Source: Trissonchulus latispiculum
Lineage: Eukaryota; Nematoda; Enoplea; Enoplida; Ironidae
Direction of reading: 5' to 3'
DNA: 64,000 bases
Assembly: GCA_030248195.1 (NCBI GenBank)
Contig: JASAND010004083.1
Span: 1-64,000, forward strand
How positions within the stretch are numbered: position 1 is the stretch's first letter; every line of letters begins with the position of its first letter. The notes beneath the pieces were generated by a model. The model saw nothing but the letters and a program-made list of their open reading frames with translations. It did no database searches and was not told the DNA's origin. Positions 42,531 to 54,525 of the stretch are shown one piece after another. The position numbers and the translations under genes are program-made.

Positions 42531-45500
42531 AAATTATGAAATTAAATTATTAAATTATTACTATTATTTTTATTACAAGACTAGTGGCTAGGTGGCCACT
42601 AGTTACCTAACCAAGAAATCTACCCGTGGCATTAAAAGCTAGCCCATTTGAAGTACAACCGACTGCCGATTTTACTTGTGGTATGAAAGGTACAGGTCAA
42701 GTCCTACATACTGGCGTCTAGCTAGCTACTGTCTGTAGCGTTAACTAACATTGTTTCGAAAATAATTTGCTCCTGACTTGATCGGAGGGGATGCAAATCG
42801 TCGAGCTCCGTCCTCCATAAATTTAGCTCCACTGCCCAATTTCCAACAAACTGACCAATTTTACCATTTTAAACCTAAGCTGAAAATGTTTCCGTATGCA
42901 ATTTTCTGTAAAACTTTTAGCATAAGGAATACCTAAATGTATCCACACCCACAGAGAGAATTGAACACAGAAACATAGAAAACAATTTTACAGAAAATGC
43001 CAACCCCTATTTTGGCTATGTATGTCCCATTAATGGAGCACCCGATGAAGGTCCGAAATCTAAGTACAAGATTAAAACGAAGTCAACCTTATTGTGGCCA
43101 AGTCAATGTTTGCAGTGTTTCAGTAAAATGTGTAAATAAAATGCTGTCAGTGTCAGCAAATATAGGATTCAATTAAGTAATAAGCAAAATTGCAAAATGC
43201 AAAATTACAAACTCTTAATACGATTTAATCCTGTAACTGTATCCTAGCATTCTAATTGCACGCCATCTAAACATAACGTTCCAAACCTAAAAAGCGAAAA
43301 TATAAATGGATAGTCATGGATTAAAGCAGGTTAAAATCAGATTTTTCCTTTGGAAAATCACACCACAAAAATCCTCCGCAAAATAACGCACAACTTGTAG
43401 CCCTTCCCCTGGTCGCAATAATGGTTCAATCAAAAAGGTTCAAGAAAGGAAAATGTAAGTTATATTAGTTTCTACAATTTGACAATAAAAAATTCTATTG
43501 TTATTGTTATCGCAAAAGTTAATGTAGTTTATTTATATAATTATTATTATTATTACAAGTTTAGTGGACAAGTTACGTCTATTGTTTCTTTGGACTCTGA
43601 ATAATTGATTTGTTCCTTCAAGATATCAAAGTTCGAATATTTTGCTTGGAACTGAAAGAAAACTAAAGAATTCGAAATTTTCAAGTAGCAGAGTGGATCT
43701 GTCATCAAAACTACAAATTTATTTTCTAGACGTTCCATTTTTTTCTACTGGCGATAGCGCCACTAGTGCAGAAAAATTCGAAGAAGTTTCCGGTGTAACA
43801 GAAAGATATTCTTACTTACTATCTATATCATAAAATTACGATTCCTGGTTTTGGCGATAATGATATATTATTGTTAGCGTGGTTTTTCAATGTTATGATT
43901 AATATTGCAATATAAATTATTATTTTTATTATTATTATTATTATTATTATTTTATAATTTGTGCAAAATAAAAATACTTCAGGCTTATGTAGTTGTATAG
44001 GGCAATTAGGGCAGGACAGAACTTTTTAACCAAACTTACAAATTTCTATATACAAACTTATGCTACTTGTAACCGTTATCGGAGGTATTTGACAGCAGAA
44101 GCATCCGAAACAATGCGGACCCAGCTTTAGAACTATATAGAACTTTTGTGTTTTCAAACATCTATTATATTCAAACACCTGAATGCCAATAAAATTTGGA
44201 ACCGTATGCCACTCTTGAACCCACATCTGGCCCGTTCGGGCTAGGGCCAGGGTACCCAGACCAGGTGCCCATCCCTGGTTTGGAGCGAGAGCTGCAAATG
44301 CTGCATATTTTATAAAAAGCCTAATTTTAGTCTGGAATTTACAGTCACTGTACAAATACACCTGTTTTTCTATTAGAACAAGCAAAAATCTATATCTTAT
44401 CTGTCATCGTAGTTGCACCGCAAACTACTCCAGATCAGTAACCGGCCGCCGGCCAAGGTTTTCGGACCGGCCTCAAACACTACCTTGCAGTTTACGACTT
44501 TCGACACCACTAAACCGCATCAATCATGCAGCACCTGTGCAAATGAGACTGCATAGCGGTTCACTATAGATTCGTGAAGAAGCATCTGCAGGGCAATTCC
44601 AATGAATTGGGAATTCCATTGAATTCCAGTGATTCCAGTGATTCCACAGAACAGAACACAGGAACATTCTTGAACAGTACAGCTTCAGATGCAGCAACTG
44701 CTCACCAACAAACGTCATTTTCGAAGACAAATACGCACAAAGCTGAATACCCCTGCTACTTACCCACTTCCATCAGGAAAATGTAAAAGTTATGTAATGA
44801 ACTTAAAAAACAAAACTCATGGTGATTTCTGATCCACTATAGAGTCGGTTTCTTAGGGTTAGTCTGTTTATTACATGCGTTGATCAATTCTACAATTATC
44901 TGTATTACATTAATGCAGTACAGATTATTACAAATACAAAACAATCTTAAAAAAGCAACACAGTTTGATCAAACCAAGCTGTAACAAATCGAGTAGGCAG
45001 CTAATGTTTTGCACAAATATCTTCATGGCATCTCATTAGGACTACAGCCATACTGTAGTGTCAAGTAGACTATTTGAATTACACTCATCACAGAAGCCCC
45101 GATCTAAAAACACAAGATTAATTACAATTAATTATGGGTATATTTATTTGACCTTAGCTTACAGATTATTAGTAGTTTCCAGTGTACCAGGTCTTGTGCT
45201 CTGCTCTAACGAGGGTTTAACCCAGAATCTGCTTTTTGACGGTTTTCTTTTCCCCAAACTTGCCATGTTTATAAGCTTAGCTTGTATCTTGTAGCTATCT
45301 TATTTCCATAGGGGACCCATGCCAAGATAAACGTAGAACCCCAAAGAACCCCTGTAATCAGAATGGAATAAAATTTCACATAGTGGAAAGCTAAATAGCA
45401 CATTGCAGAAATGATAAGATTGTACAATTTCCTCTGACCAAAAGGGCGGCACTGAGATTTGATTCTGGCAGGGTCTCTGTCCAGAACGCAGCCAAAGGTT

Positions 45501-45640
45501 TAGGACACAGTTATTCAATTTTATATCAAATGAAAAGAAAATATTATTTGAGTGATGCACTTAGTTTTGTGATTTACGCATTCCAAGTGGGCCATTTCAC
45601 TATTCCTGATTTCACATGCAGTTGTTACACGAGTCACATA
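42531..45640. other. Intergenic, nothing recognised
   Basis: AT-rich DNA downstream of DEG/ENaC gene A. A GCACCTGG-rich patch near 44220-44280 and a CCGG-rich patch near 44440-44475 look like small repeat fragments. No exon fitting a family was found. Confidence 0.45.
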
Positions 45641-45908
45641 TTAACTATAGGTTAAAATTTGAGCACAGCATAAGTCACAGATGACAACAAATATCTCGGC
45701 TCTGGAGCTACAAAAAGCACGGCCTACCCACAGTCCCAGCATCCCACCAAGATTAGCGATAAAGCTGGTATAAGACATGACTTCAAATTCTGTATTTTCG
45801 GCAATTTCCAGCTTGTAGTGACGGACTTGCAGCATGATCCAATGTGTCTGCAGCTCAGAAGTGTTTACAAGTCTGGACGATTCCTGACCGGGCTCAGTCT
45901 GTACCAAA
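45641..45908 (-). CDS. DEG/ENaC A, exon 5 (TM2, last exon)
   Basis: Acceptor CATTTTATTTTTTAG. Encodes HYKLEIAENTEFEVMSY, TSFIANLGGMLGLWVG and RAFCSSRAEIFVVICDL, ending at TAA. A potential donor GTAGGC follows GLW as in gene B, but the read-through aligns with TM2 (F-x-S-S...A-E-I-F), and no better last exon was found downstream. Confidence 0.85.
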
Positions 45909-48900
45909 CTAAAAAATAAAATGTGTAGTCTTGATTACTGTACAATAATGGCTGAAAAGATTTACCTTGTGATTCACATTTAGTTGGCTTGGGAGACAAA
46001 AGTCATGCAGGTGGATAAAAGAATGCATGGAGAAATAAAAGAATAGCTCAATTGGCTCTAAATGATAACAAACAAAAGTGTCTGCAATAGACTTAAAGTT
46101 TTCATAGTAATATCTAAATTAATTGTTGCGAAGTTCTTACCGGAACCCCATGTCCTGTGGCTATCTCATAGTCATAGGTCTCTTGGCGTAAACCTTTACC
46201 TTTTACCTCTTAAACAAATACCTCAAAAAACCTTTGTCCAAAAAGCCAGATCGTGTCTAAAATTAAACTAGCGAAATAACGAGAATGGTTTGTGCTGTTT
46301 TGTCGGTTTACTACAATATCTCTCCAACGAAGCTCGTGAATGATTCTATGTACCTGAAATAGTAATATCGACATCGAGAACTTTTATCGGAGTAAACAAC
46401 TTGACTACGTTTTTAAAGAAGTTTGAATTTTTGGTCGTTTTGGCCATTTATGACCAATTTGAACCTCTGTACCTCTAATTTCGTACATTTGGCGCTTTTT
46501 CCCTATTACAACTTTGTATCTCCTCAACGAGAGCGTTCGAATGATACCAATATGAACCTGATTGGACAACTTTCAATTATCACCGCATCGAGTACTTTCG
46601 AATAGCTTTAGAATAGCTCCCCTGACTGCAGCCAGCACTTCATCCAACCCCAACCCACATGCAAAATTTGAGCAAAATCGGTCAACTCTAGCAAACGTTA
46701 ATAAAGGGGTGGTAACGAGAGTAAGAATAAACAACGAAAAACTGGCAACCCAATAAATTCGTCCAAATACTTTCAAAATTATTTCACTAAAACTTAAAGT
46801 AAGCGACTGCAAAAATTGATGTAGTAATCAGCTTGCTGTAATAAAGCTGTAATAAATGTAATAAGCTGTAATAAACATTCTTGCAGTTTAGAATATCAAA
46901 CTGTAACCGTTTTCTCCAGTCTCGAAATCAGAATTGTGTTCACTGTCTGAGCTGCCATTCTGTCATTCATTACGCAGTAAATATAAAAAAACTGAAGCCT
47001 TAATTGTAAATTTAAACTCAGCCATCTTGAAGCATTGGTTGCACGCATTTATGGAGAAAGCTAACTACCATCAAATGTACGCATTTTGGATGGTTGAGCA
47101 AATATAAGAGACCTGCTGCGCAGTGGCGCGATGGAAAAGGTAAAACCTGGTCCAGGCTACTGAGTCCATGCTTCACCAAATCTTGTGTTTCATTGAAATT
47201 CCTGCTACGGGGACAGAGGTGATCTTTTCGAATTTCACGTTAAAAGCTCTTGCTAGGATGGAGACAACAGCATTTTCTCTCGTTATACTCAACTGGTTCT
47301 GCAGATCATAGAATGGGAGTTCGGTTCTTACTTGGTCAAGGACAAAGCGTAGTCGTACGAGTTCACATGGCATGCCCGAGTGTAGGAAACTTTCTGCTCC
47401 TCAATCAGGGCCCGTAGAACCGTGGAGTTTGTCAATGGTTGAAGACAGCGGATGATTTGATAGGGTCTGCAGAGTGGTACAGTCTCATCGCCTCGGCTGG
47501 TGGATATGGGCTGGCACTGCTCTCCGCAGTCCTTCATCAAAGCATTCACGATGCCGTTCACCAAAGACTTCCGCTCGGTTGCTTCCATTGAACATGGCGA
47601 CCTGTAAATAAACGGTAGGAAAATGCGGATGGGAGACAGAGAAATTTGCAGCAATGAAAGAAATGTCACAGCAAAATTTGTGCCGTTATTGGTGGCGTCG
47701 TTTCTTAGACTTCTTGCATTTTTTTAACGGCAGCTGTAAACGTTTGGTAGCAATGTTTTGTCCATAATCATCCAATGTGCTTCCTCAGTCTGGCAGCCCG
47801 CATAGGGAAGTCGTGAGTGAAACTTCGTTACCAAAAATTTAACAACTCTCGTGGTACACAAGAAAAAGCGATTTACGAAAAAAGCGAAAAAACGGATTAT
47901 TTAACCTTGAGATGTCTTCATAGTCGTTGCCTTTTTGAGGGTAAAGGAACTGTAAATCAAATGAAATCTTTTGACTTTGCCTCAGGAATTTAACGTCATT
48001 TGCTCTCAAGGGAGGACATCAAAATGCTGCGAATTGACTAGAAAAGTTAGTCACAAACTTAATAGTTCTTTGCATTGTTACCTTGGACTGTTTATATATT
48101 CATTGCTTTTCTCAAAAATCTCCAGCAAAGCTCCAACTCCAGTGGGAAGCTGAATTTTCGTTTTGAAAGCTGGATCGTCTGGATGGAAAAAGGTGACATA
48201 CAATCCGTCAATCCAATGATCTTGATACGTTACAATTCTTTGCTCCTGAGGAATCCTAATCTCATACATCACACCTAGAACAACAGTACTTACTGAGCGA
48301 GCTGTGGAATAAATCACGAAGAGAACTTAGCGAGATCAGTGTTAGGCTGTAAAAGGAAGCAGGTATGGCAAAGATTGATAAGCCTGATATATGGAATTTC
48401 AGCTGATGGTACTGGGGTGTAGTATGACTTCGAAACAGAAGACCCCTGAACCCACCTTACTGAAAATACAGCCAGTCGCTTATTTCTTCGGGGGGGGGCG
48501 GAAAAACCCGAAAGAAAGGGAAGGAAGAAAGAAAAGAAACGAAAGAAAGAGAGAAAGAAAAGAAGAAAAAAAAAAAAAGAAAAAAAAAGAAAAAAAACAA
48601 ATAAAATATTACACATTATAAATTCAATTACAGCAATAAATTTTTTTAACAAATAAAACGCCGTGAATCCGGTTGCCTGAACCATTGCCTTCTAAAGGGC
48701 ACCCTGTCTCGTTTACTTTATCAGCAAACCCACACATTCACAAAATATTAGCATTCACCACACACACCCAACTTTAAGTGCTTATCTGTCTGTCATCTTT
48801 AGCAGACAACCAAGAAACTGAAAAAAGAAAGAAAGGAAAGAAAATAAAAGAAAAAGAAAGAAATAAAAGAAAGAAAGAAACTTTATACTAAAATATGCGA

Positions 48901-51742
48901 ATAGCTGTACTGCTAATTTAAATTCTAAGCAGAATTTAACCGGATGAGTTAGTCACGATAACTAAAAGCAATGTCGCCTAGTGCTTGCAACCGGCCTCAC
49001 CGGCCTGGCCGGCCTGGTCTGAATAGACGTCCTTAAGGGTCAGTCCGGCTTACCCGTTTGGATTTGAGGATGTCTGCTGCTGAATGAATATGTTTTATAT
49101 CTTAAAAATTTGGGGAGCGGCCGGTGAGAAAGCATATGATATTTCTTATTTCATCAATGCCGTGTGGACGGGCTTTGTTCATATGCAGATGTTTACACAG
49201 GCTGGCGATGGGAAAGGCGTATAACCTCCACCATTTAAATTTGGACGAGATACAAGCTCTGCCACCATCAGGGAAAATAAATAAGCAGGCATGGACTATT
49301 ACACTAAAGGATTAAAACATTACAGAAGTTTATTTTTTGAAATCTGCTTCCTATTTCTCCTCCAGGATTGCTTTGTTTAATTTCCTACTTTTCAGCAAAA
49401 AGCTGGACAATATATGGAATTTTGCAGAAATCTATAAGTTTTGTTGTAACTTTTGGAAAAATCATTCACTAATTTATATAACGTTAATTTTGCAGCACAT
49501 AAGGTGCTGGTATCGCTTTGTGTAAATTTGACCATACATGCTCCAATTCGTTATGAAAGTGGATGAAACTTTGCATAAATGTTATTTTAGTGCTCTTTAA
49601 CATTATGGAACCAACCAGTCCCGCGTTTTTAGGTTCAACGATAAGAAAGATTTGGTTTTAGCAATTATTCTCTTCATGCGTAGTCGATACACCAGATTGG
49701 TTGTTATTGTTGGAAAGAGGGCACCAAAATGATCATTTTTGCTTTTACAACCTTTGTGCTATCTCTAGTGCTTAAGGCAGTATAAGCCAAAAACGAATTT
49801 GGGGGTCCAAAAATGGCCACTTTCGAAGAAATCAGTTTTTTCAAAATTACTGCCAAATCTTACAGAGAAATTTGGTTTATTTTTTGTTTTTTAATTTTGT
49901 TTAGTTTATCTCACTGGATACATAGTCCAATTGTATATTTTATCAATGCCTATTCGCTGAAGTTCGTTGCTTTAAGCTACAGAATTGGCCGAAAAACCAT
50001 TTTAGCAAAACTGTGATTATTTTGCTTTGTTCATCAATTTCTCAACAACTACCCAATGGAGTCGCGTGATTTTTGGCAGAATGAAAAGTCGCACCACTGT
50101 GGAGGGACATTTTTCTCGGTTTGAGCTAAAACGCCTCCGTTGCGAGAAAACTGAATACAAAGGTGCGAAATTTCGTGTCATCGCACATTTGCCGGATCTT
50201 CTGGAGTATTGAGACTTGTTGAGTCGAATCCAAATAAATGACCCCCGGCCCACATGTCGTTCATATCATGACAGAAGAAGAACGCCGATTCTACAGTTTT
50301 GAGAAATCAATGTTCAAAAAATTTTTGTCTTTATTCAACCTGTCAGATGTTAGCATGTCAGAAAATTTTAGCTATTGTTTTGCTCATTTTGGTTGTTTCG
50401 TAAGCTCACGTGAATGTGCAGATAGCTTTAAGGCGATGCATAAAGCTCTTTCCAACTCTCAAAATTGCGAAAGTAATAACGTTTCGAGGAATCACCACAA
50501 AAGCACTGCACAAAAGGATACCAGCACCTTAAGTTTGCTTCACATGCACTTAATTTATACTTGTGGTACAAGCCACGTTAACATTTCCAAAGTTTCCATT
50601 CAAGATACAACCCCCAGAATGTTTTTAGAACAAGCCTTCCCAGATCCCAACCCTCTGTTAATACCCTCCTGATGTTTATTCAAAACCAAAACCGTCAATG
50701 GCTTCGTTGTCAATGGCTTGCTTAAACTCATTACACAATAAACTGGCTTTAGGCTCTGGCCAAAGTTACCTCCATCGCCCATATTATGCGTTTGATTTGT
50801 GGAATCTAGCAGGAAACATTGCTCAAAGTTATCAGTGGTTGGACCCAAGGACAGGAGTTGACAGCATTCAGGTCCGGCAATCAGCTTGCCCGGCTGGCAG
50901 GCCATGATGAGATCTTCACAGCGGAAAAGCGTATCCTTGATCATCTGATCCCAGCTGATCTGATGGTATTCCAAAATCTCATCCAGCTGTGCCTCCATTG
51001 CAATTATGATCTCTTCGAGACCATCGAGCACGTCTTGATGAGTCTTTCGATAGCCTCGAGTGTTGCTGTTAACAAAGGCGACCTGTAGGTATTTGATCAG
51101 GTCCGGATCTTTTCCGACATAGTTCACAAGTCTGGTAGCATGCATTCTAAACGAACAATAGGTCTAACTTAGGTCTATCCTGTTTACGGTAAACGCCAAG
51201 CTTACAAGAATTGAAAAGGGATAAATAGTGGATGGCTTACAAATTAGTCTACGAGTTGTATCTAATGCAGTTTTGCTGACTTTTGATCACATCGGTGACT
51301 GTAGGTTCTCATTAAATTAGCATCTTGCCGCACTGATCAAGAAGCTAAAACTTACACATTTTGCTATTTTTATACGTTTTAATTAAGCAGCTAGTTAATC
51401 TTTACTCTAATTTAACTAATCTTTCTTCACCTAAGCTACACTTACCCCCCCCCCAGAATATCACAAAAAATGGACATCTTGTCCGCAGTAACGTTACTTG
51501 CTGGGGAAACAAATTTCCAGCTGCGGTACCAAAACCCTGGACTGGTACTTCCTTTCTGTCCAGGTGGAAACGGCGCCATCCAGGAACAGCTGGACTGTGG
51601 ACGTCATGTACCAACAGCCGACGGCAAAGGCCACTGTGAAGAGGGCGAACCAGACCAGGCGAGTCGGGAAGTTGGAAGCCGTTGCGATGTCCGGCAAACC
51701 GTGGATGTAGCTGCGTTCAACGACGCTGCTGGAATAGGACAT
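45641..51742 (-). CDS. DEG/ENaC sodium channel subunit, gene A, five exons, 450 aa
   Basis: Gene-level entry. Exons: 51742-51498, 51146-50770, 48274-48082, 47601-47332, 45908-45641; all GT-AG, phases 2, 1, 2, 2; 1353 nt with stop. Seen in order: HG motif (His14-Gly15 in SYIHGLPDI), TM1 (LVWFALFTVAFAVGCWY), LEICFPSK at the ectodomain start, a helical stretch to RCEDLIMAC and PECCQLL, the palm (DGLYVTFFHPDDPAF), thumb cysteines (KDCGEQC, LCRPYQIIRC, RACHVNSYDYALSL), then YTSFIANLGGMLGLWVG and TM2 (AEIFVVICDLCCAQIL). At 450 aa it is short for the family. The filter position reads Gly-Arg-Ala instead of Gly-x-Ser. Function would be a cation channel subunit in the plasma membrane, but permeation may be altered. 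Confidence 0.93.
47332..47601 (-). CDS. DEG/ENaC A, exon 4 (thumb)
   Basis: Acceptor CGTTTATTTACAG, donor ACCAA|GTAAGA. Encodes SPCSMEATERKSLVNG, MKDCGEQCQPI, PLCRPYQIIRC and YTRACHVNSYDYALSL. Confidence 0.9.
48082..48274 (-). CDS. DEG/ENaC A, exon 3 (palm)
   Basis: Acceptor TGTTGTTCTAG, donor CCAAG|GTAACA. Encodes VMYEIRIPQEQRIV, WIDGLYVTFFHPDDPAF and LPTGVGALLEIF, the conserved palm strand with its H-P motif. Confidence 0.9.
48489..48599. repeat. Polypurine tract, GAAA-rich
   Basis: A G-run followed by about 95 bp of AAAG/GAAA purine sequence in an intron of DEG/ENaC gene A; a similar tract is at 48820-48882. Frames in both directions are artefacts. Confidence 0.95.
48985..49127. mobile_element. 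Small repeat with CCGGCC iterations
   Basis: ACCGGCCTCACCGGCC at the left and GCGGCCGGTGAG at the right are inverted, with repeated CCGGCC at the left end. Likely another small hAT-like MITE; no duplication established. Confidence 0.4.
50770..51146 (-). CDS. DEG/ENaC A, exon 2 (ectodomain)
   Basis: Acceptor TGTTCGTTTAG, donor GGAG|GTAACT. Encodes MHATRLVNYVGKDPD, EYHQISWDQMIKDTLFRC, AGPECCQLL and NFEQCFLLDSTNQ. The frame stays open beyond the donor to 50600, but the splice phase and alignment with gene B support ending here. Confidence 0.88.
51498..51742 (-). CDS. DEG/ENaC A, exon 1 (N-terminus, HG motif, TM1)
   Basis: Starts at ATG 51742 and ends CAGCAA|GTAACG. Encodes the short cytosolic N-terminus, HG motif, TM1 and LEICFPS. 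Confidence 0.92.
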
Positions 51743-53002
51743 TTTTGGCTAAAACACATTTTAAAAGTGACTTAAAATATTTATCATATAATTTATTTTT
51801 AGCTCTCAGATTGTGGTTTCTCTTTTTAAGACCACTTTAAGATGGGGAAGAAACGGAACCTTTATAGAAGCACACAGTTGAAACTTGATCATAGTCTAAG
51901 ACCGCAGAAAATGCTGTCAAAGTGAGGAATAAATCCGCAAAATTGAGCCGAGTTGGTGCGTTGCGTTCTGGCGAATTTGTCTACTTTGATTGAAAACGGT
52001 ATAAATAGCTGATAGCTGTCGACGAAACTAGTTATTAAGTATATTTTAGTTCTTGAAACGTAAACAAGTATACATAATATATGAAATATAAACCTTCATG
52101 ATAACAATCCAGTTTTTCTATGAGATTACTGTCTGAAGATCTTCACAGATTTCAGTCGAGCACTTTTAGTATCATGGTAACGTTGACAGCCATAATAATT
52201 TCTCGAAAGTGGACACTAAAAGGATTTTAAGCGTTCCATGTAATCGAAGCAACTAAGACTTTGAAAACACTTTAAGATGAGTCTAAATCTAGCTAGCTAT
52301 GTATATATACGTATATTATTCATCGGTGTGGTTAATTAATAGTTAGCTACAACAAAATATATTCAAATAGAGAAAATGACTCAAAAATCAGCAATTGAAT
52401 TAGCAAATCAGCAATCAACTGTGTTCGTGTAGGTGTTTTAATCGATCAGGTGGCTGCCTCAATACGTCTTTCCATTTTCTTATTTTTACCAAACTTTTTA
52501 ATCCATGTATGGTTTTTATTGACCATAATTTTGATACTCCCTTGACCCGCAGAATGGAGGGTTACTGCAGTGTTCTTTTTATGCGTCATAAGGTTTGCCA
52601 CCTGTCCCAAACTAATTCATTAAACTTTATCTTGAAGCCAAAAAAGTACGCAAATGCTAACAAAACTTTCAGTCAATGATGTGCAGTTGTCAGAGTTTTA
52701 TGACGCAAACTTTTCTACACTTGGAGGAGCTAGTTTTCAGGGAACTCGCAGTTTCACAGCTACTTTTGTTGCAGAATGATGAGTAACTTAACTGGAAGGT
52801 CTCTGAAGCCATTGGAGGCCGGAAAAAAACAGCTGACAAATGGCAAAAAACTTCAATTGGTTATGTCCTATTTGCTCCAGATGTTTTCTGCTGTTGACAC
52901 ACTTTGCATGTATCTGCTGCTTTAAGCAACTCTGTATATTCTGTAATGTGGATGTTTTAATGCTCTACCTGTGTATTTTTCATTTTTATCTTAGCTTGTG
53001 AA
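51743..53002. other. 5' flank of DEG/ENaC gene A, nothing recognised
   Basis: No credible exon or repeat boundary; promoter elements of gene A should lie here but no TATA or initiator was identified with confidence. Confidence 0.45.
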
Positions 53003-53249
53003 ACAGCTTAGTTCAAATTTGCTGTGCTGTAACCCCTGTGCCTCCATCCGAGTTGTGAAGCACGGATGTGCGCTTCACAACTGCATTTGTGAAGCACGCT
53101 GTACTGTGCTTCACAACTGTAGTTGACTGACAACGCGCGCACGCTGAAGTAAACGTTCTGCACAACATACTCACTGATGCAAAAGCTGAGCACGCCAAGT
53201 CTAATTCAAATTTCCGGTATTTTAAATTTGAACTAAGCTATTTCACAAC
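53003..53249. mobile_element. Small inverted-repeat element
   Basis: GTGAAACAGCTTAGTTCAAA (left) and TTTGAACTAAGCTATTTCAC (right) are inverted ends. The inside carries paired TTCACAAC / GTTGTGAAG words. Two overlapping frames on the minus strand are spurious. Confidence 0.65.
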
Positions 53250-53250
53250 T

Positions 53251-54525
53251 AAGTTGTTGCACAATTTCTCGCGCACCATCTAATTTACGGACACGCCAAG
53301 CAAAACTGCAAGGGGTTGTGAAATAGAGACCTTCACGGGCCTGAATTTTCAGGCCCGGCCCGGCCCGGCCCGTTAAAATTTCTGCTCGGCCCGGCCCGGC
53401 CCGGCCCGTTTCAAAAATTTTGGACCTAGGCCCGGCCCGGCCCGGCCCGCTCCAACTTAGGCCCGGCCCGGCCCGGCCCGTAAGGTGAAAAGTTAGGCCC
53501 GGCCCGGCCCGGGCCCGTTTTACTAATTTTTTTGCCGTTGCCCAAAACAAAAGATTTTTCGTTTTTCGGAACTTATTCGTGTTTAACCATTTTAAGCGAT
53601 TTCTCGGTCTCATATTTTTATTAAGTATGTGCAGTCCTCTGTTCGGTTCTTTGTGCTTAATAGGGAACAGGTCACTGCTCAGCTCGTCGATTCAACAAAA
53701 GCACGAAATTTACTATAAATTATGAAAAAAGCATACATACAAAATATTAAAATAAGTAAAACTGCATTTAGGATGATAATGTACAATTTAGAGATAGTAT
53801 ATAAACACAAGTATATACTAACTAAGTACGGCAGTACTCTTCTAAAAAGCTACGAAATTCAAGAAAAATCGAAATATAATTCCACTGATTATAGAAAATT
53901 TATTTTAGAAATTAATATAATTTCTAATAAAAATTGACAAAATTGAAAACAAGACAAAACTTTGAACTGAAAATACCAGGCCCGGCCCGAAGCCCGGCCC
54001 GCTCCAGTACTAGGCCCGGCCCGGCCCGGCCCGCACCCAAATTTTTCCTACCTCGGCCCGGCCCGGCCCGGCCCGTACCACCGTAGGCCCGGCCCGGCCC
54101 GGCCCGGCCCGTTCCACCTTAGGCCCGGCCCGGCCCGGCCCGGCCCGTTCCACCTTATGCCCGGCCCGCCCCGCCCCGGCCCGGTCCCCCTGCGCCCGGC
54201 CCCGGCCCGGCCCGGCCGGTTCCCCCTGCGCCCCGGCCCGCCCCGGCCCGCGGGCGGGGCCGGGCCGGGCCGGGCCGGGCTTACGGGCCTGAGTGAAGGT
54301 CTCTATTGTGAAACCCGAGTATTTCGTAAAGCTTAGCACTCGAATTCTTTTGTGGTACTCGGGCTCCGCTTCGCTCCGCCCTCGTACCACAAAAAATTCT
54401 CGTGCAAGCTTTCACGAAACACTCGGGTTTGTAATGCACTCGCTTCGCTCGTGCATCACAACCCCTCGCAGTTTCGCAGTGTCGTGCCTGTAAATCAGCT
54501 ATTGCACTCTATGTTGTGCAACAAC
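53251..54525. mobile_element. Older MITE carrying a nested hAT element
   Basis: Outer inverted ends run about 68 bp: GTTGTTGCACAATTTC through GGGGTTGTG on the left (53251-53320), and the complement at 54450-54520. Without the nested element at 53324-54305 it would be about 285 bp. Its right part contains inverted CACTCGGGTTT / GTGGTACTCGGGC hairpins. Confidence 0.65.
53324..54305. mobile_element. 982-bp hAT-type MITE with GGCCC arrays and perfect 8-bp target duplication
   Basis: Inverted ends TAGAGACCTTCAC fit the hAT consensus Y-A-R-N-G. TTGTGAAA directly flanks both ends (53316-53323 and 54306-54313). Subterminal arrays of GGCCC/GGGCC (53350-53520 and 53978-54290) frame an AT-rich centre of about 450 bp. 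Long Arg/Gly/Pro frames over the arrays are artefacts; a small centre frame (53722-53937) has no recognisable similarity. Confidence 0.9.

Noticed and set aside
44026..44385. 119-codon minus-strand frame
   Set aside because: No splice partners in phase with the DEG/ENaC genes and no family resemblance; the GC-rich part looks like a repeat fragment.
48391..48621. Lys/Glu-rich frame and its Phe-rich antisense
   Set aside because: Translation of a purine microsatellite.
50238..50672. 144-codon plus-strand frame near DEG/ENaC gene A
   Set aside because: Partly antisense to the open extension of the real exon 2; no recognisable features.
53233..54390. Arg/Gly/Pro-rich frames resembling collagen-like proteins
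   Set aside because: Translation of GGCCC arrays in a MITE with defined ends and target duplication.
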